Assembly (NCBI GenBank): GCA_000433095.1
Contig: HF991477.1
Coordinates: 52,999-93,628 of the forward strand
DNA length: 40,630 bases
Reading direction: 5' to 3'
Source of the DNA: Clostridium sp. CAG:967
Lineage (GTDB): Bacteria > Cyanobacteriota > Vampirovibrionia > Gastranaerophilales > Gastranaerophilaceae
The notes under the pieces are model-generated. The model did no database searches, had not been told where the DNA came from, and saw only the letters and a program-made list of their open reading frames with translations. This document shows, in pieces, positions 7,660-15,144 of this stretch. The position numbers were made by a program, and so were the translations under genes. Within the stretch, counting starts at the first letter, position 1; every line of letters starts with the position of its first letter.

Positions 7660-8373
7660 TTATTGAGTAGCTTCAGGAGAAATACCACCATCAGCTGACG
7701 GATCCATACCGCCTGCTTGTGGAGCAGCACTGTCGGAAGCCGCAGTATCCTGAGGTGCAGGTGCAGGAGTATTATCTACTAATGAACGATCTTTTTGTGC
7801 ATATAATTTGAATTGAACACTTGCTAACAGAATTCTTTTATTTTTTTCATACGGTGCGATTTCAACTTTTGAAATGTCAAGGAAATGCTCATGTTTATAA
7901 AGTTCTCTTAAAAAGTTTTCTAAGTTAGCATATGTTCCTATCATTTCCGCAGAAACCCTGCAAACGTGATATCTGTTAGAAGCATTTTTAACGAAATTAT
8001 CATCTTGAGGATCGTAATCGTATTTTACGGAACGGGTTTTAATTTTATTTTCTCTGATAATCTGTAAAATTTCACCAAACTCGTCAGAAATAACAGCTTC
8101 TGTATCCAGTCCCTGCTCAATAGGTTTGAAAAATGCTTTCATAACATTTTCATTTTCAGCTTCTTTTCTTGCTGCTGCAGCTTTTAATTCTTCAAGCTTT
8201 CTTTCTGTATCGGCAAGTGTAGAAGATTGAGTTTTATAATCATTTTGAATATTTGTGATTGTTTGAATTTGAGGCACTGTTTTAGCTATTAAAAATATAA
8301 ATCCGACAAGAGCAGCTGCTGCAATTGCTATTGCAATTTGAAATTTCTTTAAATATACACTATATTTTTCCAC
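7660..8373 (-). CDS. pilO: Type IV pilus inner-membrane assembly protein PilO-like
   Basis: 237 aa with one N-terminal membrane helix (about residues 11-31), a coiled coil (about 35-75, including LADTERKLEELKAAAARK) and a periplasmic ferredoxin-like domain, the PilO/GspM plan. It ends in a low-complexity tail rich in Pro, Ala and Asp. PilO pairs with PilN to join the cytoplasmic PilM ring to the outer parts of the pilus machine. The start is GTG with GGAGAG upstream; the gene follows the pilMN fusion by 12 nt, so the two form an operon. No pilP, pilQ, pilB or pilC is in the window. Assignment rests on architecture and neighbour more than on diagnostic residues. Confidence 0.72.
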   Translation of the reverse strand: MEKYSVYLKKFQIAIAIAAAALVGFIFLIAKTVPQIQTITNIQNDYKTQSSTLADTERKLEELKAAAARKEAENENVMKAFFKPIEQGLDTEAVISDEFGEILQIIRENKIKTRSVKYDYDPQDDNFVKNASNRYHVCRVSAEMIGTYANLENFLRELYKHEHFLDISKVEIAPYEKNKRILLASVQFKLYAQKDRSLVDNTPAPAPQDTAASDSAAPQAGGMDPSADGGISPEATQ

Positions 8374-8385
8374 AGTTACTCTCTC

Positions 8386-10098
8386 CTATTTACTTTCTTT
8401 TCCGAAGTTTAACAACGGTTTGTTTAATAACCCGCCTTTTTGGTCATCCTGATTATTAGTATTTTGATCCTGCTGAGCATTCGGATCAGGAGGAGGAGGC
8501 GGATTTAATTCTGTATTTGTCATATTTGTAATTTCAAATTCATAATCCGTAGGCTGATTTGGATCAATAGAAACAGCATCGTCTACAGAATTTGTTTTCA
8601 TTTGAAGTTTATGTAATCTTAATTTAGTGTTTATTAGTGAATCTTTCATATTTCTGAAGAATGTGTAAATATCTTCAACGTTGTCACATTCACCCTTAAT
8701 ATCAATTTTTCCGTCATCTTTGGCTACAAAGTAAGTAATCCATAGTTTTTTAGGAACTGATTCACCCAATGCAGTATAAGCCATTAATTTAGATCTGTTA
8801 TTTCCCAATACTTTTTTAATTTCGGAATTAACATCAAAATCGTTCATTTTATTTTGCTGTTCCTGCAAAGTTTTTACTTCTGCTTCTGCTGCCTGTAATC
8901 TTGAGTTTACGTCATCAAGCATACTTTGCTTTTTCTTTGCAACCATCGGCACTGCAATAAATAACAGCACGGCAGGTATAAGAAGAATTAATGCAAAAAC
9001 AAAAGCAAGATTTCTTGCAGCATTTGGCGAAATATCAAATTCTTTATCGCCAAGCACAACATGTACTGGTTCATTAGGATCATCAACACTCATTCCGTCT
9101 GCTTTTGCAGCACTCATGAAGTTGAATTTTATAGGCATATTAACATTAGAGCCTGTTGCAATACCTATTGCTTCCAATGAAATTTTATGAGCTGTTTCTT
9201 CAAGAACTTCCAAACTTACAGGGATTGCATCCTGTTTTTTGAAGTTGTTATTTTCCCAGAAACTTACAATACCGTCAACCTGCAATCTTCTTGAAAGAAG
9301 CTCTGCACTAACCATATTTGTTTCGGAAACAATATAAAGATAGTTAGCAGGGTAGCTCATTAAAGTAATTTGAGCGGAAGCGTTAATTGCGTTATAAATT
9401 TCATCACCTTCAAATGATTTAATAGCAAGAGGTTCTTCATAGTAGTCAACGATTGTTTTACCAATCATAGAGCAGATTGAATAACCGCTGTTATTAATCA
9501 GCATCAAGTTCCAGCTGACATTTTCTTTCATTTGATCTTCTGCAAGTCCTGAAAAAGCAAGAGCTTTCAGTATAGAAGTCAATGACATTTCAACGCCGGC
9601 AAGAGTTGCACCCAGTTCAGACAATGCATTTTTCAAATTTTCAATTACATTTTTCTGAACAGCCGAGTAGAAAAGTTTTCTCATATCGCCCGATTGAGCA
9701 TTATTTGAATCAGTCCAGCTTATAACAGGTTCATATCTTTTAAAGATATAAGACTGTTCGACTTCAGATGTCAAAGCTTCTGATACAGCATCGTCTGCAA
9801 GCAATAAAGGCAATTCTTTACTGCCGAATAAAACCATTGGAAGGTTTAACACAACATTACTTTTAAGATTAATTTTTAATTCAGCAAAAAGTTCTGTTAC
9901 AGCTTCCTTAAATGCATCATAATCAGCGGGTTCTCTTAAAGAATCATTGTATTCCAGAGGACGAAAAGCATAATTTTTAACTGAACGGCTTGAAATATCA
10001 AGCTGAATAAGTTCCAAACCTATGCCGGGTGTTATAGACAAATACACTGTGTCCTTACTTCCCGCTCCCAATTGTGATAAAATACTATTTAAATCCAT
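8386..10098 (-). CDS. pilM: PilM-PilN fusion (type IV pilus assembly, GspL-like)
   Basis: 570 aa. Residues 1 to about 340 look like the actin-like PilM fold (opening SITPGIGLELIQLD, then a two-lobed alpha/beta pattern). A single membrane helix follows at about 366-386 (LAFVFALILLIPAVLLFIAV), then a coiled coil (about 392-425) and a PilN-like periplasmic domain, ending in a Pro- and Asn-rich tail. In most type IV pilus systems PilM and PilN are separate proteins; a joined form resembles GspL of type II secretion. Directly followed by pilO. It is expected to sit in the inner membrane at the pilus base. A promoter with TTGCCA and TATAAT precedes it; no clear Shine-Dalgarno is seen at the ATG. 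Confidence 0.72.
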   Translation of the reverse strand: MDLNSILSQLGAGSKDTVYLSITPGIGLELIQLDISSRSVKNYAFRPLEYNDSLREPADYDAFKEAVTELFAELKINLKSNVVLNLPMVLFGSKELPLLLADDAVSEALTSEVEQSYIFKRYEPVISWTDSNNAQSGDMRKLFYSAVQKNVIENLKNALSELGATLAGVEMSLTSILKALAFSGLAEDQMKENVSWNLMLINNSGYSICSMIGKTIVDYYEEPLAIKSFEGDEIYNAINASAQITLMSYPANYLYIVSETNMVSAELLSRRLQVDGIVSFWENNNFKKQDAIPVSLEVLEETAHKISLEAIGIATGSNVNMPIKFNFMSAAKADGMSVDDPNEPVHVVLGDKEFDISPNAARNLAFVFALILLIPAVLLFIAVPMVAKKKQSMLDDVNSRLQAAEAEVKTLQEQQNKMNDFDVNSEIKKVLGNNRSKLMAYTALGESVPKKLWITYFVAKDDGKIDIKGECDNVEDIYTFFRNMKDSLINTKLRLHKLQMKTNSVDDAVSIDPNQPTDYEFEITNMTNTELNPPPPPDPNAQQDQNTNNQDDQKGGLLNKPLLNFGKESK

Positions 10099-10137
10099 AA
10101 TGTCTTTTTCTATACTTATTTACTCTATTACATTTTT

Positions 10138-10167
10138 ATTATACAATATATTTTAGAAAGTTGGCAA
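10138..10167 (-). promoter_or_regulatory. Promoter of the pilMN-pilO operon
   Basis: On the minus strand TTGCCA (10162-10167) and TATAAT (10138-10143) are separated by 18 bp, a good sigma-70-type promoter. The start codon follows about 40 nt downstream. nadA is divergent and shares this 111-bp region. Confidence 0.55.
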
Positions 10168-10209
10168 ATTTAACATAAATTTACACTAAATGTAGGAGAA
10201 TTTACCCGA

Positions 10210-11130
10210 ATGAATGAGCTTATTGAAAAGATAAATAAATTAAAAAAAGAGAAGAATGCTGTCATTCTTGCTCATTGTTATCAAAACGCAGAAATTGATG
10301 AAGTTGCCGATTACGTCGGTGACTCGTTATATCTCAGCCAAATGGCTGCGAAAACCGATGCAGATATAATTTTGTTTGCAGGAGTGTATTTTATGGCTCA
10401 AACAGCTAAAATATTATGCCCTGACAAAAAAGTTCTGCTTCCAAGGCTTGAATCAGGATGCAGAATGGCTGATATGATAAGCTTAAAACAGCTTCGAGAA
10501 TTTAAATCCAAAAATCCTGACATTCCTACAGTATGTTATATAAATTCTACAGCAGAAGTCAAATCAGAATGCGACATTTGCTGCACAAGTTCAAATGCAG
10601 TAAAAATTGTTGACAGTTTAAAAGCTGAAAAAGTTCTATTCCTTCCTGATACTTATTTAGGCAAATGGGTTGAATCCAAACTTGACGGAGTTCAGGTTAT
10701 CACTTATCCTGGATTTTGCCCTACACACTTACAGATAAGACCGGAAGATATTAATTCTGCAAGAGAAAAATATCCAAATGCACCTGTTCTTGCACATCCG
10801 GAATGCCACCAGTCAGTAACAGCACTTGCTGATTACGTGGGTTCAACTACAGGCATTATGAAATACGCAATAGAAAGCGGGAAAAAACAGTTTATTATTG
10901 CAACAGAAAAAGGTGTTGTAGACAGGTTAAAAAGAGATTATCCGGAAAAAGAATTTATTCTTATAAAAGAGAGCATTATATGCCCTAATATGAAATGGCA
11001 TAACCTCATAGATATCTATAATGCACTCGAAAAAGAAGAACATGAAATTGATGTAGATAAAGAAATTGCATCAAAAGCATTGAAATGTATAGACAGAATG
11101 CTTGATGTATCAGCTGTCGGAGCAAAATAA
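10210..11130 (+). CDS. nadA: Quinolinate synthase
   Basis: Condenses iminoaspartate with dihydroxyacetone phosphate to quinolinate, in de novo NAD synthesis. 306 aa, the usual short NadA form. The three cluster cysteines stand in SGCRMAD, CDICCTSSNA and IICPNMKWHN, and substrate-binding signatures AHCYQ, YINSTAE and HPECHQSV are intact. The ATG is preceded by AGGAG. It overlaps the rlmB start by one base (TAATG), so the two are translationally coupled. nadB and nadC are not in the window. nadK, which phosphorylates NAD, lies some 12 kb away. Confidence 0.95.
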   Translation: MNELIEKINKLKKEKNAVILAHCYQNAEIDEVADYVGDSLYLSQMAAKTDADIILFAGVYFMAQTAKILCPDKKVLLPRLESGCRMADMISLKQLREFKSKNPDIPTVCYINSTAEVKSECDICCTSSNAVKIVDSLKAEKVLFLPDTYLGKWVESKLDGVQVITYPGFCPTHLQIRPEDINSAREKYPNAPVLAHPECHQSVTALADYVGSTTGIMKYAIESGKKQFIIATEKGVVDRLKRDYPEKEFILIKESIICPNMKWHNLIDIYNALEKEEHEIDVDKEIASKALKCIDRMLDVSAVGAK

Positions 11131-11882
11131 TGAATGAAAAAACCGATATAATATACGGCAAAAATGCAGTTATGGAAGCATTAATTGCAGGTGACAGGGA
11201 AATTAACAAAATACTGATTTCCAAAAATATTCACAGCGACAATAAATTGAACAAAATTAAAGACCTTGCAAAAGAAAACGGCATTGTTTTCCAATTCGTC
11301 GCTAAAGAAAAATTCATTCCCTATGCCGAATATAACCATCAGGGAATAATCGCACAAATTTCTCCAATCCAATATAAAGATTTGGATGATTTTCTGGAAG
11401 AAAAACACGAAATTTCCTCACTTGTCATACTTGACGGAGTTGAAGATGCGCATAATCTCGGTGCAATAGTCAGAACCTGCGTATGTGCAGGGGTTTCGGG
11501 AATAATAATTCCTTCAAGACGAAATGTACAGGTAAATGCAATTGTGGAAAAAACCAGTGCAGGTGCGATAAACCACATTCCTATTATAAAAGTAAATAGT
11601 CTTGTTAACGCAGTCCAAAAGTTGAAAAATTCAGACTGGTGGGTAGTTGCAACTGATGCAAGTGCAAAAGATAATTATTACGATGTCAACTATAATGATA
11701 TGAATTTTGCAATTATTATGGGCGCAGAACATGCAGGAGTGTCTAAATCACTTTTAAAGCTTTCGGATTTTATTGTTAAAATCCCTATGCTTGCAGATTT
11801 TAATTCTCTTAACGTATCAAATGCCTTAAGCGCAATAATATTTGAAACTGTCAGACAAAAACTTTGTAAAAATAAACATTAA
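11130..11882 (+). CDS. rlmB: SpoU-family RNA 2'-O-methyltransferase (RlmB/TrmH type)
   Basis: 250 aa. An N-terminal substrate-binding domain (IYGKNAVMEALIAG) is followed by the SPOUT knot domain with the three SpoU motifs: LDGVEDAHNLGAIVRT, IIMGAEHAGVS and LNVSNALSAIIFE. The family methylates ribose of 23S rRNA G2251 (RlmB) or a tRNA guanosine. The N-terminal extension favours RlmB-type over plain TrmH. Its ATG overlaps the nadA stop, so it depends on nadA transcription. Confidence 0.9.
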   Translation: MNEKTDIIYGKNAVMEALIAGDREINKILISKNIHSDNKLNKIKDLAKENGIVFQFVAKEKFIPYAEYNHQGIIAQISPIQYKDLDDFLEEKHEISSLVILDGVEDAHNLGAIVRTCVCAGVSGIIIPSRRNVQVNAIVEKTSAGAINHIPIIKVNSLVNAVQKLKNSDWWVVATDASAKDNYYDVNYNDMNFAIIMGAEHAGVSKSLLKLSDFIVKIPMLADFNSLNVSNALSAIIFETVRQKLCKNKH

Positions 11883-11950
11883 GTTAATTTAACAACTGGC
11901 AAATAAGATGACATTGTTATACTATATAATCAGGAGAGAGTTTAAATTTT

Positions 11951-12949
11951 ATGAAAAAAGAAATTGAAAAATATAGTCTTGCTACTGAAGAAATTTCGGA
12001 TGAAAATGTCGATTTTCACGAAATTGAAATACCTGAAGAAGAAGATATAATTAATACAGTAGAAGATCCAAAAATTCAGGAAAATCTTTCAACTGTTAAT
12101 TCTGACGATAGTGTAAGAATTTACTTACAGCAGATTGGTAAAATTCCTCTCTTATCAGGAGAACAAGAGCTTGAACTCGCTAAGAAAATATACGAAGAAC
12201 ACGATGAGTTCTCTAAAAATTTACTTGTTAATGCTAACTTAAGACTTGTTGTAAGTATAGCAAAAAAATATATCGGACGTGGACTTTCTTTCCTTGACTT
12301 AATACAGGAAGGAAATATGGGGTTGATGAAAGCCGCAGGCAGATTTGATTACACAAAAGGCTACAAATTCTCAACTTATGCAACATGGTGGATTCAACAG
12401 TCTATCACCCGTGCTATAGCTGACAAAGCACGTATTATAAGACTTCCAATCCATATGATTGAATCGTTAGGAAAAATCCGCCGTGCAACTATTGATTTGA
12501 CTACTGAACTCGGGCATACTCCGACTAAACAGGAAATTGCATACAGGTTAGGAGTTCCTGTCAGTAAACTGACTTCTATTATAAAATCTGCCCAGTCTAC
12601 TATCAGTATGGAAACTCCGGCAAGTTCTTCGGAAGATTCTTCAAAAATTGCCGATTTTATTGTTGATGAAGATTCTATAGCACCTGACAGCAGGGTTTCC
12701 CAGGAAAACTTATTTGAAGATATAAGAAAAATGCTTAATCAATTAAGCCCTAAAGAACGAGATGTTTTAATTTTACGTTACGGTCTCGATAACAACGGAA
12801 ATAAAAAGACATTAGATGAAATCGGTTCACAATACGGCGTTTCTCGTGAACGTATCAGACAAATTGAAAACCGGGCAATTGCAAAACTTAAAAAACTTTG
12901 TAAAAATAAAAAGCTTTCAGTTGGCTTGAAAAACTACTTCGGAGAGTAG
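11951..12949 (+). CDS. rpoD: RNA polymerase sigma-70 family factor, RpoD/SigA type
   Basis: 332 aa. After an acidic N-terminus come region 1.2 (DSVRIYLQQIGKIPLLS), region 2 with the core-binding and -10 helices (NLRLVVSIAKKYIGRG, DLIQEGNMGLMKA, KFSTYATWWIQQ), region 3, and region 4 with the -35 helix (VSRERIRQIENRAIAKLK). It is short for a primary sigma and lacks the long non-conserved insert; the size is like SigA of many AT-rich Gram-positives and cyanobacterial group 1/2 sigmas. Whether it is the housekeeping or a group 2 factor cannot be decided here. AGGAGAG precedes the ATG and a strong hairpin terminator follows. Confidence 0.9.
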   Translation: MKKEIEKYSLATEEISDENVDFHEIEIPEEEDIINTVEDPKIQENLSTVNSDDSVRIYLQQIGKIPLLSGEQELELAKKIYEEHDEFSKNLLVNANLRLVVSIAKKYIGRGLSFLDLIQEGNMGLMKAAGRFDYTKGYKFSTYATWWIQQSITRAIADKARIIRLPIHMIESLGKIRRATIDLTTELGHTPTKQEIAYRLGVPVSKLTSIIKSAQSTISMETPASSSEDSSKIADFIVDEDSIAPDSRVSQENLFEDIRKMLNQLSPKERDVLILRYGLDNNGNKKTLDEIGSQYGVSRERIRQIENRAIAKLKKLCKNKKLSVGLKNYFGE

Positions 12950-12960
12950 CAAAAAATTAA

Positions 12961-12994
12961 AAAAAAAGACCGAACCTGGAGGTTCGGTCTTTTT
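12961..12994. terminator. Bidirectional terminator between rpoD and rpsA
   Basis: Twelve-base-pair stem AAAGACCGAACC / GGTTCGGTCTTT with a TGGA loop, with T-runs on both strands. It can end both the sigma factor transcript and the convergent ispH-rpsA transcript. Confidence 0.92.
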
Positions 12995-13009
12995 ATTTAT
13001 GCAAATTTA

Positions 13010-14086
13010 CTATTCTGCATCTTTGTTGATATCTTTTACACTCAATGCAATTCTGTGTTCTTGAGGCGTAAATTTCTTGATTAGAACTTCTACACTGTCG
13101 CCCACTTTGTATTTGTTGAACGGATTAACGTTTTCTTCTGCCATTTCTGAAACAGGAAGCAATGCTTCAACACCCGGGAAAATGTTAATGAATGCACCAA
13201 AACCTGTTACTTTATTAACCGTTCCTGTGATAATTTGTCCTTCTTCAAATTGACCTTCAATTTGCTGCCATGGATCTTCACCCATTCTTTTCAATGATAA
13301 TGAAATTCTTTTTAATTCGTTATCAATTTTAATAACTTTAACTTCAATTGTTTCGCCTAATGAAATAACGTCAGAAGGGTGTTTAATTCTTGACCATGAA
13401 ATTTCTGAAATAGGTAATAAACCGTCTATTCCGTTAATGTCAACGAATGCTCCGAAGTCTGCAATTCTTACAACTTCACCTTTTACAATAGCACCTTCTT
13501 CAAGTTCTGATAAAATGTTATCAACAACCTGATCACGTTGTTCTGCAACAGCTTGTCTTTGAGATAAGATAAGTTTGTTTTTCTTAGGATCTGCTTCAAG
13601 AACTTTTACTTCAACTTTTGTATCAATTAAACCGTCAAAAGGTGTGCCGGTTCTAAGTTGAGATGAAGGAATAAATCCTTTCAAATCTGCAACATCAACA
13701 AGAACGCCGCCTTTAACGATTGAAACAACTTTTGCAAGGATTGTATCGCCTTGAAGTTTAGCATCATTAAGCTGAGCCCAAGCTTGAGCAAATGCAAGTC
13801 TTTTAAGAGATAGAAGCATACCTTCTTCATCATTTTCTTCTCTTAAAACATAAAATTCTTTTACGTCACCAACTTCTAAAGTTTCTGAACCTTCTGCTGA
13901 AGAAACTTCTTTATTAGGTAAGAATGCTTCTGTTTTAGCGCCTTTTACGCTTACTAAAAAGCCTTCGTTTTCTTTTTTAATAACTGAACCTTCTACAATA
14001 TCAGCTACTGTGTAAGATTTTGAGAAAGATTCTTCCAATAATCTTTCGAATTCGTCTAAATTTGTTTTTTCTAATGTTGCTGTCAT
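13010..14086 (-). CDS. rpsA: 30S ribosomal protein S1
   Basis: 358 aa with four S1 RNA-binding repeats (about residues 25-95, 110-175, 195-265 and 280-350). Each carries the G-x-V ... GGVLVDV / GAFVDI ... GLLPISEIS type core, best seen in repeats 3 and 4. S1 helps the 30S subunit bind mRNA. Four repeats is the short form seen in Gram-positives and cyanobacteria-like lineages rather than the six of E. coli. It follows ispH by 25 nt. An AAAGGAA lies about 11 nt before the ATG. It ends at the shared terminator. Confidence 0.93.
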   Translation of the reverse strand: MTATLEKTNLDEFERLLEESFSKSYTVADIVEGSVIKKENEGFLVSVKGAKTEAFLPNKEVSSAEGSETLEVGDVKEFYVLREENDEEGMLLSLKRLAFAQAWAQLNDAKLQGDTILAKVVSIVKGGVLVDVADLKGFIPSSQLRTGTPFDGLIDTKVEVKVLEADPKKNKLILSQRQAVAEQRDQVVDNILSELEEGAIVKGEVVRIADFGAFVDINGIDGLLPISEISWSRIKHPSDVISLGETIEVKVIKIDNELKRISLSLKRMGEDPWQQIEGQFEEGQIITGTVNKVTGFGAFINIFPGVEALLPVSEMAEENVNPFNKYKVGDSVEVLIKKFTPQEHRIALSVKDINKDAE

Positions 14087-14111
14087 TTTGTTTTTATTTC
14101 CTTTCGTTTTT

Positions 14112-14996
14112 TTAAAAAGCTTTTAATTTTTTCATTACATTGTCTATAATATCCTGCGGAGTAGAGGCTCCTGCAGTTACAGAAATACTATGAGATTTTT
14201 CAATCAGGTCTTTATAATTATCAAGTTCATCTTCATTTTCTATATGAATAGTATGAGTAATATCTTTGAGTATTTCAGCCAAATGGGTTGTATTAGCACT
14301 TTTTTTAGAACCTGCCACGATAACAAGGTCGCTGTTTTGAGCTAATTCTTTTGCCTCTTTCTGGCGCATTGAAGTACTTGCACAAATAGTATTTGCAATA
14401 TGTAATTCTTTTACAACAGAGGTTAAATATTCAACAATTGAATTAAGTGTTGTAATTCTTTGAGTAGTCTGCACTACAACACCAGCTCTTTTATGAGCTT
14501 TTATTTCATCTTCAAATGCTTTTAATTGTTCAACAGATGCCGCTACAACAACCTTTCCGCTCCAAAGTTTTGCATTTGCTCTTATAGCAATAACCTCAGG
14601 GTGTTCTGACTTTCCTACAATAACAACAAAATAGCCGTCTTTTGCAAGCTCAACCGCTTTTTGCTGAACTTTTTTTACATCAGGACATGTTAAGTCAACA
14701 GGTTCAAATCCTGCTTTTTTTATTTTCTCAATAACCTCCGGACTTTCACCATGGCTTCTGATTACACAAATGCCCTCACCATTTTCCGGAATTTCTGTCA
14801 AAGTCTTTATCCCAAGTCTTTCCAAATCTCTTATAACATGCGTATTGTGGATAAGTTCACCCAGTACAAACACGTTTTTATCGGGATTTTCAGCTTTTAA
14901 TTTTTTTGCAGTTTCAACGGCTCTTTTCACTCCGTAACAAAAACCTGCATACTTAGCTAATTTAATATCTTTTGCTATTTTATTATTATCCGGCAA
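14112..14996 (-). CDS. ispH: 4-hydroxy-3-methylbut-2-enyl diphosphate reductase
   Basis: Last step of the MEP isoprenoid pathway: makes IPP and DMAPP with a [4Fe-4S] cluster. 294 aa. The three cluster cysteines are in YAGFCYGVKRAV (C20), DLTCPDVKKVQ and NTICASTSMRQ; HNTHVIRDL, RSHGESPEV and GKSEHPEV supply substrate-binding histidines and the active-site segment. The start is a TTG at 14996; no in-frame ATG lies before C20. It is the first gene of an ispH-rpsA pair. In several Clostridia these two are fused into one protein, so their neighbouring here is the unfused form of a known association. Confidence 0.94.
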   Translation of the reverse strand: MPDNNKIAKDIKLAKYAGFCYGVKRAVETAKKLKAENPDKNVFVLGELIHNTHVIRDLERLGIKTLTEIPENGEGICVIRSHGESPEVIEKIKKAGFEPVDLTCPDVKKVQQKAVELAKDGYFVVIVGKSEHPEVIAIRANAKLWSGKVVVAASVEQLKAFEDEIKAHKRAGVVVQTTQRITTLNSIVEYLTSVVKELHIANTICASTSMRQKEAKELAQNSDLVIVAGSKKSANTTHLAEILKDITHTIHIENEDELDNYKDLIEKSHSISVTAGASTPQDIIDNVMKKLKAF

Positions 14997-15083
14997 TTTA
15001 AAATTGTCTTCTTTCTAAGGAACTCACAGGGGGTAATCCTGCTGTAGAAATATTAAAATACAAAAACAGAAAAAAATCAAGCA

Positions 15084-15110
15084 AAAAGGCTTCTTTAAAA
15101 GAAGCCTTTA
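15084..15110 (-). terminator. Terminator after the 896-aa gene
   Basis: Stem AAAGGCTTCTT / AAGAAGCCTTT (11 bp, loop TAA), followed on the minus strand by a T-run. It lies 35 bp past the stop of the 896-aa gene and upstream of ispH, so it separates the two units. Confidence 0.88.
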
Positions 15111-15144
15111 ATTTCCATACCTAAAAATTCTGTACCTTTCTGTT

